A program made the translations under genes and the position numbers. From Heliocidaris erythrogramma (taxonomy: Eukaryota > Echinodermata > Echinoidea > Camarodonta > Echinometridae), in assembly GCA_025617745.1 (NCBI GenBank), contig CM046856.1, positions 43,081,049-43,145,048 on the forward strand: a stretch of DNA of 64,000 nt. The letters run 5' to 3'. The notes under the pieces are model-generated. The model saw only the letters and a program-made list of their open reading frames with translations, did no database searches and was not told the origin of the DNA. Below are positions 33,311 to 45,236 of the stretch, piece after piece; position 1 is the first letter of the stretch, and each line of letters opens with the position of its first letter.

Positions 33311-34162
33311 TCCACCATGTATTTTTAATGTAAGGAAGTATAATGTAGGCAGAAGCTGCGCCTTTGAGTTTGAGTGCAATTAAAAGCCGGGTCATCTTAG
33401 GTCATACACGGTCATATAAAAATATGTTGTTAAAGGAATAGCATAATAAGAAAGCGAAATTGTTTTTTGAAGAAAGGAATATTTATGTATCTAAATCATG
33501 AATTATCATAAACAAGCCTGGCTTCATGAATTTGTAACTGTCCTGTTGGTCACAGGTGTAGCCAGGATTTTTCAATAGAGGGGGCCAGACGTGAAGGATC
33601 CAACCTCATACTCAGGATTTCATTTTAGGGGGCGGTGCAAATTTGAGAGAAAGATAACCGCTCGTAACACTTTTTTTTTTAAGGAGGAAAGTTAGTTCGA
33701 CGCCCTGGCTGCTTTTCCGTTATTTGGATGGAATACTGCACTGTATGTAACAGGGGTGGGTGCAGGGAGGGGGGAGTTTCCCCCTTCCCGCACGAAGCGC
33801 GAAAGCTCTGACGTTTTAGCAAATTTGAGAGGAAGATAACGGCTCGTAACACTTTTTTTTTTTAGAGTGCGAAATTGGTGATGAGCACACAAAACGTGCT
33901 CCCAAGGGGTGAGTGCAGGGAGGGAGAGTTTCCCCCTCCCGCGCGAAGCGCTAAAGCTCTTACGTTTGAGAGAAAGATAACGGCTCGTAACACTTTTTTT
34001 TAGGCGGAAAGTTATAGTTCGACTCCCCGACTGGTTATTAATTACTTGGACGGAGATAACGGCTTGTATCAAACCATTTTTGTAGGCGGAAAGTTATAGT
34101 TCGACGCCCGGACTGCTTTTCAATTGTTTGGACGCAACATTTCACATGCGAGGGAGCGAAGC

Positions 34163-34906
34163 CAGTGACGTATCTATAGGGATTATGGCGCCCGGGGCTA
34201 ACAATGAAGTTATATCCCCCCCCCCCCCCCCCCCCGAGTGCCCCAACATATCTTTATTATTGTACAAGCGAGGGAGCAAAGCGACCGAGCGGCCAATTTT
34301 TTAATTTTTAACCCTAAAAAACGCATTTTCTTGTGCATTTTACCCAGGAAATTTTGCATTTGACCACCGCAGTTGAGCGGTAGAGAAGCTCGAATTTTAT
34401 ACATTCACTCACTTCTACAATCGGGAGCAGAACTAACGAAAACTCTAGCTATAGGCTTGAAAAATTCAGCAAGGCGACCTGAAGTTGAGATTTCTTTCAA
34501 GTTTGCAAAATGCTGTTTTATACATTTTATCCTATATTGGGAGCGCAATATTTAGCAGGAGTCATATGAAACTTACATGATATAGCGAGCAAAGCAGTTT
34601 TTGAACCCTTTAAGCTATTTAAGAACTATATACTGGGGGAGTGAAATTACGAGATCCTGAAAGAAAATAATTATGCGAGGGAGCAAAGCGACCGAGCTTT
34701 GGACAATTTTCGCATTTCAAACCTTCAAAAACTAGATTTCTAGTGCATTTACCCTGTGGATTTGGGGATGCGTGATCCGTAAAGATTAGGATTTTTCTTC
34801 ATTTCCCCCTATTTTTCTTTTTCTCCCTCCTTTGCATTTATTGCGCCCCTTCCAAGTGCTGCCCGGGGCACGTGCCCCCTGCCCCGGCCCCCTAGATACA
34901 CCACTG
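34163..34906. mobile_element. Non-autonomous hAT-like element
   Basis: Starts CAGTGACGTATCTATAGGG and ends, reversed, CAGTGGTGTATCTAGGGGG. Flanks are AGCGAAGC (34155-34162) and AGCGAAGA (34907-34914), seven of eight matching, as for hAT eight-base duplications. Inside, GCGAGGGAGCAAAGCGACCG recurs at about 34267 and 34676. No transposase is recognisable. Confidence 0.65.
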
Positions 34907-35130
34907 AGCGAAGAGAGACCGCACGGTGGTGGGAGGAGGTATCCCCCTCCTACATCAGGGAATTTTTCAAAAATCTGTCTATAAAACTTGCATTTGGGAT
35001 GCACTTGCATCCCAAAATGGTTTTTAATTTTTTTTTTTAGTGGCTGAATAGGGGGGGGGGGCATGCTTGGTATAGGTGTTGTACTGTTTGTGTCTGTGAG
35101 CACCAACAGCATCTTCAAAATATTGGCATT

Positions 35131-36177
35131 TCATAAAGTGGCATTGTTGTAGTTGACAGACTTCAGAAGTACATACGGAACTATACTAACGTTAATTCCC
35201 TCTAGGGTGAAGTGAGGATTCACTCATCATCTTCATCCTCACCACAGAGACCTCACTCAAGCATTGCAAAAAATTGCATTCTATTCCAACATAGTGATGG
35301 AGGTAGATGGCATCTCCATCCTGAGTTTTCTGCCAAACCAAACACCAGCAAGACTGGATAATCTCCTCACCATACCCTTCTCAGCCTGTGATTCAAGCCA
35401 GATAAGTGTGCCTCACCATATCAGACTTGTAAGAGAGTCAACAAAGTTTTCATAAGAGATTGCTCAGTTCAATAAGGATGCAGAAAAGCCTTAAAGCTTT
35501 AAAAAATATATAGATAAACCCACTGATGGTCACTGATTTCACAACATCATGAACCCCCATCCTTTATCCGACCATGCTTATATGGCAAGATAGTTCAAGA
35601 AGTATTGGCTATATTTCCTGTAAATCCAAGAGAACTGCAGCTTACACGTACGGGCAACCAATATGTAAACTTATAGTTCTTATATGGTCCCCAACACATC
35701 AAGTCCATGGCTAATATACAATAATTGTACCACCAATCATGCAAGTCATGATAATGCTGAGCTGCAATTGCACCACAGGCCTTCTCAGTGGATCTTTTGA
35801 ATACCTGCATGCAGCAAACATAAAAAACTCCAGGCAGCTGTCAGCGCTTTAGTCCTGGACTAAAGTTCTTTGTTTTTGATGAAGTCCAAATCCTAGACCA
35901 CCTTGGTCATGCAGATTTCTCATGGGCAGGATTAGGAAAAAAGTTTGTTAAATTCTATTCCAATCTATTCAAATAGACAGGTTTAGCTAAAGATCGACAA
36001 GTTAAAGGAGAACGAAACTCGACATACATTAGCTGATATTCATGTGGAAATTTGTCAGTCTGTTCAAAATATCTTGAAAATACTCTGATTTGATTAATCA
36101 GTAAGGAGAACAGTCTCACACACAGTTTACACACCCTCAGCCCACCCACACACACACACACTATATATATATATATA
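35131..36177. other. Unassigned DNA, one exon-like open stretch
   Basis: After an acceptor-like TTAATTCCCTCTAG (ends 35203), the plus strand is open for about 50 codons, reading GEVRIHSSSSSSPQRPHS, to a stop near 35360. No family is recognised, and a Ser run in a repeat-rich region is weak evidence. Minus-strand open frames at 35595-35810 and 35955-36188 are also unrecognised; the latter crosses CA and TA runs. Confidence 0.3.
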
Positions 36178-36793
36178 CACTCAACCAAAAAAGTAAGTTC
36201 CCCTCTAGCATTTTTGGATATATCTCAAAAAGTATTTTACCGATTTTCATAATTCAAACGGAATGGATAGGAAATTTTATTACTCATAACATGAATGGCA
36301 TATTATTGCCACCAGATATCATTATTGGTGTAAAAAAATGCATTTTATGTCAAAATGCATGGGAAAAAAAGTTGCACTTAAGGTTATATGAAGCATATTG
36401 TGTACATTTCCTATGCAAGTTAGCAAATGACCTTTTTAAATTGTTATGTAATTCTCAGGAATTTCTTCAGGTACAATATGTTTCCCTATTAAAGTGTATG
36501 CTCATGAAAAGAAAGAGATAGAGAAATATGCAATAAACCATGTTCAGAATCATTGTTTGATTATTTCTGTAAAAGTCAATGCAAATCACTAAAGTGCAAC
36601 TTTTTTTACCATGCATTTTGACATAAAATGCATTTTTTCACACCAATAATGATATCTGGTGGCAATGATATGCCATTCATGTTATGAGTAATACAATTCC
36701 CTATCCATTCCCGTTTGAATTATGAAAATCGGTAAAATACTTTTTAAGATATATCCAAAAATGCTAGGGGGTACTTACTTTTTTCGTTGAGTG
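36178..36793. mobile_element. Mariner/Tc1-like MITE with about 200-base inverted arms
   Basis: Starts CACTCAACCAAAAAAGTAAG and ends, reversed, CACTCAACGAAAAAAGTAAG. The arms match over about 200 bases (36178-36379 and 36592-36793). It sits in a TA run, so flanking TA is present on both sides. The central 36400-36590 is AT-rich and non-coding; the frame at 36291-36521 crosses an arm. It is nested in X-box element copy 1. Confidence 0.85.
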
Positions 36794-36805
36794 TATATAT
36801 AATAA

Positions 36806-36838
<33 letters not shown>

Positions 36839-37059
36839 CGGGGAAATCATACTCCCCAGGTATGAGGACCTGTCTACGCCAATGGTCCTACCTAACACAA
36901 AAATAAGAGTTAAGATTGTGCAGATGGTTGTTTTCTATTTTGTATTTATTAATGATATTTTTCACAAAAAGCAGCATTTTGTGGGACCGCTTCCATAGCA
37001 ACGGCATTTTTTTTACACGCCCATGACTTCAGAAATCTCATATTTTGGTTGGAATCAGT

Positions 37060-37365
37060 GGAGGTGTCTTGGTCTAGTGCATGGATAAGTCGCCGGATTG
37101 TGGAGCACAAGGTGTGGGGTTCAGTCCCAGCCATGACACTAACGTCCTTTGGCAAGACATTAATCTACATTTTGCCACTCTTCACCCAGGTGAGGTAAAT
37201 GGTACCCGATAGGAAGGAATTCTTGAATGCTTGCATGAGCACCACGGTAGCTCATCTAAAGCCGGGGTAATAGTATGATTGCAGGACCCTCAGGGAGAAC
37301 AGTATAATACCGATGAGTCTATCCTGGGTAAACAAGACATATTATATTATTATTATTATTAGAAT
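37060..37365 (+). mobile_element. tRNA-derived SINE, full length
   Basis: Head with TGGTCTAGTGCATGGATAAG (A-box/D-loop-like) and GGGGTTCAGTCCC (B box). The body has CATGACACTAACGTCCTTTG and GAGGTAAATGGTACCCG, and the tail is CCTGGGTAAACAAGACATAT followed by ATT repeats. It interrupts an inverted X-box unit. A 3' fragment of the same family, reversed, lies at 53365-53455. Confidence 0.8.
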
Positions 37366-37540
37366 CCATATATTTTATGCTGTTAAATGACAAATATACG
37401 GTATTTTCTAAATTGCAGTATTTCCTTGATATGTTACCATGGCAATGGCCATGGTGGCCACACCCACCAAAAAATTAAGGCAAACAGGCAGATTCTGATA
37501 GCCGAGGTTACTAGCTATACCAGGAAAACATCAATAAAAA

Positions 37541-38285
37541 ATGTTCGGACAAGAATTTTGTGAATGACATGGATTGTCTAAGTAACTGAGAGTCGCAGTG
37601 GGTGATGCAAATGTTGTGAATTTGTTTAAAACTTTTAAGTCTTTAGTACTAATAATCTAATATAACATAAATTTGCAGTATACCTTGGTTAAATTTAAAG
37701 AGAACTGTTGCTGGTCTAGCGCCATGAGCGTCCTTGGACGGTGTGTGCGCTATACGTTTACACCATTATTATTTAGTGGGGTGAAATCTCATATATAATT
37801 ATGTAAAATGGGGTGACTATTTCGGGACAGGCTCCCAGATTATTAGTTACGTGTCATCTCCTTATAGTCTGGGAGCCTGCCTGTCCAGCAATATAGTCAC
37901 CCCATTTTACATTTTGACCATCTAAGTCAATGCAGGTTGTCAGCCTGAGTCGGGTCGATTTCACCCCATCTCCCCCATGCATGCACCAAACTTTGTCAGT
38001 AGGAAGTAGTATGACTGGACATAACAAAACACACAAAACATGACAAAAATTTCAGTTGGGATGGGGTGTCAGACGGCCCCTAAAAATTGGGGAATATTTT
38101 CTCCCTTGAAGTCCAGGGACGCAATTTTGTCAGAAGAAAGAGCTATGGGTGTACATTCCAAAATTATAAAAAACGGACAAATTGTCCATCGGGAAGGGGG
38201 TGCCAGACCCCCTGAAACAAAAACACCAAGGTGCTCTTTGACAATGCTTAATTTGCGCCCAAAATGTTATGTATGAAAAGAAAAA
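37541..38285. other. Intergenic, one local inverted repeat
   Basis: No gene recognised. About 37800-37915 holds an inverted pair: GTAAAATGGGGTGACTATTT with CTGGGAGCCTG-type sequence reversed around a short loop, a small fold-back element. Confidence 0.4.
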
Positions 38286-38295
38286 GCATTTCTTA

Positions 38296-38548
38296 CCGAT
38301 GTGTTGGCTCAGTCAGTAGAGCGTCCGCCTCACAAATCCGGGAGGTCGTGGGTTCGAACCTCGGCCGCGTCATACCAAAAGACGTTAAAAGATGGGAGTT
38401 GCTGCTACCTTGTTTGGCGTTCAACAATTGAAAGGATAGAGCAACGTCGATCTGGGGCTGCACAGTTGCTGCCTGGCCCACGATCAATTGGGCAAAAAGA
38501 ATTTCCATTTCGGTTAATAAAATTTGGAGTGGATTATTATTATTATTT
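38296..38548 (+). mobile_element. tRNA-derived SINE, full length
   Basis: Head TTGGCTCAGTCAGTAGAGCG (A-box-like) and GTGGGTTCGAACCTCGG (B box), then CATACCAAAAGACGTTAAAA, TGTTTGGCGTTCAACAATTG, CACGATCAATTGGGCAAAAA and an ATTATTATT tail. Same family as the reversed copy at 21645-21898. Both overlapping open frames here belong to the SINE. Confidence 0.85.
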
Positions 38549-39371
38549 GGAAACATAATTATTATTTGGAAACCTTCTGACTGTGATAACTCAAAAGCGT
38601 TTCATTCAATTCAATTCAAATTTACAAAGCATGATTTTGAGTATAATAATTAATTCGGAGGTGCAATTTGGTTTCAATTGTAGCCTAAAATTATTGTCAG
38701 GATTATATTAGGTTTTAAAAAATTGACAATTTTGATCGTTGATAACTCCCAAATTATACTTTGTAACTCACTTAGGTATTCACATTGTAAAGTTGAAGGA
38801 TGTCACATTTATTAGGAGTAAGTTTTATGGCATTTCTGTGAATACTATTCTTAAAATAATGCTGTGAATATTTAGTACTTGAAAAAAAAAATCAAGGCCA
38901 CAATATATGTGTGTATCAGTGATTAATTCAGAACCCAACAATTGCCATTGTGTATGGCAGTTGAAATTCTAGAGCATCTCTTTTAATCCAGAGTCATGAA
39001 TCATTAATGAGATGCACTGGATAGCAATAGGTTGGCAGGTGGGATGCACAATGGTGTGTTGTGTTCTGAATTAATTACTGATACACAGAGCATTGTTTTA
39101 AGAAATGTGTTAGAACTTATTTCAAATAAACTTGTCACCCTTCAACTTTAAAATGTGAAAACCTCAGTCTGATTTAAATTCTAACATTTCAGTTATTAGC
39201 AATCAAAGGCGATAAATGTTGGGAGTTTTTTTTTTACACCTAGTATAAACACATCATTGACCACGTGACAAGGCATAATAGAGGAACTTGCTTGATATCT
39301 GTGTACATTTCAGCCTGGCAGGCACACTACTACTACTACTACTCTTCCTCTCCTTCCCAAGTTCTTCTTCT

Positions 39372-39404
<33 letters not shown>

Positions 39405-41714
39405 AGTTCTTCTTCTTCTTCCTCTTCCTTTTCCTCTTTCTTACAAGTTCTTCTTCTTCTTCTTCTTCTTCTTCTTCGCTTATATTGAGAGTAATTTTGG
39501 AATTGTGTCCCCCTCCCCTTTTACCATAATCCTGGATCCGCCACATATGATCAAACTTTTGGAATACAGCAGATTATGGTAGCCCCCCCCCCCCCCGATG
39601 TAAAATTTGAAGGGGTGATTAGGGCGCGATTGATCCTCCATAAAGAAAAAAATGTGTGGGGAGGGGGGGGGGGGGCTAAAATAATAGATGAGACACAATA
39701 GCGGGCATATTCTTCTTCTATTTTTTGTATGTATGGGTATACCAGATTAAGTTTTGCCCAGGGCGTTGCCCCCATGCCGCCCGCGATCTGCCAATGTATA
39801 TGTTGTTTTGTTTATTGGAGGCCCGTGATTTGTTTTCTTTTTCACTGTATCTAATGTCGTGTATCGTATATAGAGCTTCATTTCAAGAAAGTAAAAGCGA
39901 ACTCAATTTATTTTGATTTTTTGAAATATGATTTATGAATAAAGTGAAAAAGATCATTGGTTTTAAAAAACACTCAAAAGCAGTTTTAGGCTTAACAAGA
40001 AAGGGCCATTGTTTTGCATGAACTGATGAAGGGGTATTACCTATAAGGTACATTATCTGAAGAAACTGACAATAATATATGATGTTTTATACAGTCTATT
40101 TACAAGCTTAATAAACCAGGCTGTTTCACTATGCTACCGCTACGAGTACGTTTAGGCCTATATATAACGAACCCTATTTCATTTTCGGAATTACGAACCT
40201 TCGGAGTAATGTATCAAAATAATGTTCGGAATTATGCACCCTAATTCATTTTCGGAATTATGAACCCCCTGCTATGGGAAATTCGTGTTTCGGAATTACG
40301 AACCTTCGGATAAACGACTACCCCCCTATGGTTTTGGTGCGCTGTCAGCCGATCTTATAGCATGCGGTCCCCACCTCACACAGTGTTTTGATTGTGGTTC
40401 TAAATAGTCGTATAAATGTGCATGTTTGATATTCATATTATTGTTTAGAACCTGAATCGGGTAGATTTTATTTGTTAAAATGCCCATATTTAATGTTATT
40501 TGATTTACTTCAAAATTCGGATCGCAGTCGATCGTAATGTGCGATGGGCTTTAGCAAAGATCTTAAGATCTTGGCTTTAGGCACTCACTGCTTCTGAAGT
40601 TTAAAACCCTTCCCTTTGGAGGGGGGGGGGATAAAAATTCATTTTATTTTTGACAATTTATCATAATTATGGTAGTGAAAATGTTATTTGGACATCAGAA
40701 TCATTATACTGGATAAAGATATAACCGAGGAGTTATAACTCCTTGATATAACACTACAAAAATACCACCTTATTGCCTGAATAGTGCATGGGTGCCCGAA
40801 TATGAGGTGGTGATTGGCCGAATGTTGGTAATTTCGAAATTCTCTGGTCTGCCCCCCCCCCCCCCCATCTCATACGCTATACGCGTGAGTGCTTATCGTA
40901 ACCAGTGTTAGACATACCTTTTCAATCGCGGTGCTAGAACGATTTTCCACCTGTCAAATAACATGGCGATAGCAAGAGAACCCATACGTCCATCGTGGGG
41001 GGGGGGGGGTACTTTTGGTCGTGGGAAGAGAGATTTTTGAGCTGTAACAGATCAGAGCCTTGTAAAAAGAATTTTGATGAAATGATATTGAGAAATTAAA
41101 TATTTGTATATTTCCTATATAGTCGTTTATCAATTATTACTTTCACCAGCGTAGGCAGACTTGCTGAACACGGGGGAGGTGCACAGGCACTGACGTATCA
41201 AGGAACTAGTGCCCTGGGCAAATCAGAGCCAGCTCTGGGGCAAACTAGTGTCCCTGTATTAAAGAGTTGCGACATGGACGTCCCACTTTTCTGGAAACAA
41301 AATGGCGTTCGAATTCTTTCTATTGAGAACACCCAGGTGCTCATCGGAAATGAATAGAAATGTTACGTAACAGTGGAAACAAAATGGCGTTCAAATTATA
41401 AACCCAAAAGGTGAATGAATAAATTTGAGGATTTTGAGTAAATGTGATGACACAATTTTTCTTGTTTTATTTTTTTTAGTATAATGCCATTTCCGTTCTT
41501 GTCAGAAAATTTTTCGGAATTACAAAATCTAGAATCCGCTCCTGCGGCTGTTGTTACTTAAATTTTTTTTCTTACCCCCCCCCCCCCTTCATTCAGCATT
41601 CTCAAATCACACTATTCAACACTACGTGGCGAGGGAGGGTTTTATAGGATGTAGCCTGCCCTCAGAATTTTGAAATCACCTGTAATAATTGGGCAGTATA
41701 ACCTCATGACATAG
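38549..41714. other. Intergenic DNA with low complexity and repeated TTCGGAATTA words
   Basis: No gene recognised. 39330-39478 is a TTC/CTT polypyrimidine tract. 40170-40310 repeats TTCGGAATTAYGAACC-like words four or five times. Poly(C)/poly(G) runs lie near 39584, 39664, 40621, 40854, 40997 and 41576. TGACAAAT/ATAATT-rich sequence fills the rest. Confidence 0.45.
39330..39478. repeat. TTC/CTCC polypyrimidine microsatellite
   Basis: Nearly uninterrupted C/T on the plus strand, with ACT, TTC and CTC triplet runs. The poly-Ser, poly-Leu and poly-Glu/Lys open frames on both strands are artefacts of it. Confidence 0.9.
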
Positions 41715-44700
41715 TAGTCTATGGGCCAACGTAGACCCCCTCCCCCCCCCCCCCTTAGGCACAATTTTTAGTGATGTTTTCCTGGTAGCTAGGACCCTCG
41801 GCTATCAGAATCTGCCTGTTTGCCATAGAGTTAGTGGTGGGTGTGGCCACCAGGGCCGTTACCATGGCAACGCATCAAGGAAATATGGGAATTTACTAAA
41901 ATACCTAATATTTCTAATTCAGAAATTTGAAAAATGACTGGTAAGCATCTAAATATATGTATTTTGTGTTTCCTGATTGATTAAAACCAAAATCTAGGTC
42001 ATTTGAAGTCACGGTCATGTCAAAACATGGCCGTTACTATGGAAACGGTACCATAAAAAGTTTATATTTTAGAAAAATATCTAAACTTATCAGTATAAAA
42101 TAGACAGAGAGGTGTCTACACAATCTTAGATTATATTTGTCTATTAGCTAGGACCCTCAGCTATCATAATCTGCCTATTTTCCTTAGAGTTCATGGTGGG
42201 CGTGGTCGCTAGGGCCCTTACCATGGTAACACATAACGAAATACTGGAATTTAGAAAATACCGTATATTTGTCATTTAACAGCATAAAATATATGGTAGG
42301 CCTCTAATATATGTATTTCAAGCTGCCCCACTGATTCCAACCACAATCAGAGTCATTTGAAGTCATGGGCGTGTAAAACAGGGCCGTTGCTATGGAAACG
42401 GTCCCACAAAATCACTTATCATTTCACAGATGACCGTGAACTCAGTACCGACACATTAATTGCAGTTAGCAGTACAGTCAGAAATTAACTTTATAAAAAA
42501 TAATATCACTACCAACAACATCTTTCGTGTTGTCAAATCACAGAAATATGCCACTTTTTTCTAAATATAGATTCCTCGATCATAATCTGCCTTAGCAGCG
42601 ACCATATTTGGATATGATCATTGTCTTAAATGATTAAGATTTTCAATGCAATCATTCAGACTGCTTGCAATGGAGATATCTAGCATGTCTAGACTGTTAT
42701 ATTGTTTTAAAATAATGTTAAACTAAAACACTGCCACTTTCTGAAATGCCAATATTTTAAAGATGCTTTTGGTGCTCACAGCCACAGTACAACACCTACC
42801 AAGCAGTCAAAGTTAATACTGCCATACAACAACACAGTAGATGAGAGTATTAAGTACAGTGGTAACTTTTCAATATGCAATGAATTTTCAGAAGCCTTGC
42901 ATATCTATTTGAACATTTGCATCTTCGTTTGTCATAGTAAGTGTCCTACCAGGCATGAACTTGAGGCCTCCAACCTGGAAAATATTCTTGATCTGGATTT
43001 GAACCAATAGGACAGTTACAAATTTATGAACACAGGCACTTGTTTATAATTCATTATTTAGATACATAAATATAAATATCCCTTTCTCCAAAATTTAGCT
43101 TTCTTATCATTCTTTTCCTTTAGCAACGGCATAATTTTATATGACTGACCTAAATTCATCCGGCTTTTGATTGCAATTAAAGGCGTAGCTTCAATTGTTT
43201 ATAATTAGATGCCTACATTGTACTTTGTTACATTACAAATACATGGTGGAAGCAATGTGGTATATTGGTGAAGGCCTTTTACTCTCATACGAGAGCTCTT
43301 GGATTCGATCCTTGATCGGTGCTTACATCCCTGGGCAAGGTGTTTTGCCCACATTTGTTTTGCTTGACCCAGATGTATGAAATGTGTACAAGGCAATGAT
43401 AGTTGCAGGGCAGTAATATTACTGATGTGGTTATCCTGGGTAAGTAAGATCAATTTATTATTATCTATTATTCTAAAACTCTGATGTTTCTTGGTGCCTT
43501 ACCATGGTAGCTACCTTGACAGTCTCACCCACAACCAACTTTGTGGCTACTAGGAAGCTTTCGATTATGATAGCTGAGGGTCCTAGCTGACAGATAAACA
43601 CCATTTTAGGCTGTACATACACTTGTTCTTTGTTTTGTGTTGATTAGTTACAGAAATATTCAATTTTTATCATACTGTTTCTATAGCAACAGCCATGTTT
43701 TGACATGACGGTGACTTCCAATGACTCTGATTCTACTTGCAATCAAACGGGCACCCCAAAATACATATAGTTAGATGGTTACAATTTGTTTTTATGCTGC
43801 TAAATGACAAATATACGGTGTTTTCTAAATTCCAGAATTTCTTTATGTTACCATGGTAACGGCCCTAGTGGCCACTCCCACCATGAACTCTATGGAAAAC
43901 AGGCAGATTATGAGAGCTGAAGGTCCTAGCTAACAGAAAAACATGATTTAAGATTGTGCAGACAGTTGTTTCATATTTTGTATTGATATATCATAGATAT
44001 TTTCCACAAATATCAGCATTTTGTGGGACCGTTTCCATAGCAACAGCCCTTTTTTTACACGCCCATGACTTCAAATAACCCAGATTGTGGTTGGAATCAG
44101 TGGTTCAGCTTGAAATACATATATTAGAGTCCTTACCATATATTTTATGCTGCTAAATGACAAATATGCGGTATTTTCTTAATTCCAGTATTTTGTTATG
44201 TGTTACCATGGTAACGGCCCTAGCGGCCACGCCCACCACCACCTTGATGTTAAACAAGTAAATTATGATAGCTGAGGGTCATAACTAATATAAAAACATT
44301 ATAAAAGACTATGCAGACACCTTTTTCTTTCTATTTTGTAATGGTTAGTTATAGATTTTTTTCACAAATAACAGCTTTTTGTTGGACCGTTTCCATAGCA
44401 ACGGCCTTTTTTGACACGCCCATGACTTTAAATGGGTCAGATTGTGATTGCAATCTATCAGGCAGCTTGAAATACACATAATGGGATACTTACCACATAT
44501 TTTATAGCTATTGAATTACAAAGATGCAGTATTTTCTAAGAATCCAGTATTTTTTATGTGTTACCATAGTAACGGTCCTACAGGCCACACCCACCACCAA
44601 CTGTACATCAAATAGGCAGATTATGATAGCTGAGGGTCCTAGCTAATATATACATATATACACCTTTTTGGCTATTTCATATTAATATATTTAGAAAGTT

Positions 44701-45062
44701 GTCAAAAATACCCGCTTTTTATGGTACCGTTTCCATAGTAACGGCCATTTTTTGACACGCCCATGACTTTAAATGGCTCTGATTATGGTTGCAATCGATT
44801 GGGCACCTTAAAATACATATATTAGGATGCTTACCAAGTATTTTTAGATTCGTGAATTGGAATTATATGACTTTTCCTAAAATTCATATTTTTCTTGATC
44901 CGTTACCATGGTAACGGCCCTGGTGGCCACACCCACCACCAACTTTATGGCAAACAAGCAGATTCTGATAGCTGAGGGTCCTAGCTAACAGAAAAACATC
45001 ATTTAAAATTGTGCCTAAGGGGGGGGGGGGGGGGACCTTTTCGGTTTCTGGCCCATGGACTA
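41715..45062 (-). mobile_element. X-box array element, copy 2, with both ends
   Basis: Bounded by inverted TAGTCTATGGGCCA (41715-41728) and TGGCCCATGGACTA (45049-45062), 3348 bases. The left arm holds X-box-like palindromes at 41858, 42033, 42217 and 42386; the right arm, in opposite orientation, at 43847, 44031, 44212, 44389, 44560, 44729 and 44902. Spacing is 169-184 bases throughout. Sites alternate between GTTACCATGGTAAC and GTTTCCATAGCAAC (or the reverse, GTTGCTATGGAAAC). Each is accompanied by GGTGGGTGTGGCC or ATGGGCGTGTC and by GCTAGGACCCTCAGCTATCA. It contains the SINE at 43235-43460. It is collinear with copy 1 read in the opposite direction. No transposase or other protein is recognised. 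Confidence 0.75.
43235..43460 (+). mobile_element. tRNA-derived SINE inside X-box element copy 2
   Basis: TATTGGTGAAGGCC, TCTCATACGAGAGCTCTTG, GGATTCGATCC (B box), TTGATCGGTGCTTACATCCC, GACCCAGATGTATG, GGGCAGTAATATTACTGATG, CCTGGGTAAGTAAGATCAAT and an ATT-rich tail. It is the counterpart of the reversed SINE at 33100-33310. Confidence 0.8.
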
Positions 45063-45089
45063 TAGAGGGGTCTCTTTGTAACCTAATAT

Positions 45090-45236
45090 CAGTGCCGTAT
45101 ATAGAGAGAGAGTCTGGCCAACTCGGTTTCAGTTGGGTAGCAACATGGCGTATGTAAGCTTGCAACAAATGAATATGCGCCATGTTGTTACCCAACTGGA
45201 GCCGAGTTGGCCAGACTCTATCTATATACGGCACTG
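45090..45236. mobile_element. 147-base hAT-like MITE with perfect 8-base duplication
   Basis: A near-perfect fold-back: CAGTGCCGTATATAGAGAGA at the left and CAGTGCCGTATATAGATAGA at the right when reversed, with arms of about 60 bases including TCTGGCCAACTCGG and AACATGGCG. CCTAATAT at 45082-45089 and 45237-45244 is an exact eight-base duplication, diagnostic of hAT-type insertion. The 116-codon minus-strand frame crossing it is rejected. Confidence 0.9.

Larger units (their letters stand above)
31404..37540 (+). mobile_element. X-box array element, copy 1, interrupted by other elements
   Basis: It begins TAGTCCATGGGCCA, the same terminal word that bounds copy 2 (41715-45062) in inverted orientation. 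The left arm (to about 33060) carries GTTACCATGGTAAC at 31539-31552, GTTGCTATGGAAAC at 31901-31914, GTTACCATGGTAAC at 32016-32029 and decayed sites. Then come a SINE, a region at 35060-35130 matching 42755-42805 reversed, and an inverted right arm at about 36900-37540 with GTTACCATGGCAAT and a GCTTCCATAGCAAC. Nested inside are a palindromic GGACC array, an hAT-like element (34163), a mariner-like MITE (36178) and a SINE (37060). The right terminus is lost after AAAACATCAATAAA. No protein is encoded that I recognise. Confidence 0.65.

Noticed and set aside
38296-38370. Possible functional tRNA gene
   Set aside because: A- and B-box-like words are present, but the anticodon and acceptor stems do not pair and a SINE body and tail follow.
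38293-38558. Overlapping 85-87-codon frames on both strands
   Set aside because: They lie entirely within a tRNA-derived SINE; related frames appear in the reversed SINE near 21700.
39265-39582. Ser-, Leu- and Glu/Lys-rich frames on both strands
   Set aside because: Produced by the TTC/CTT tract and poly(C)/poly(G) runs.
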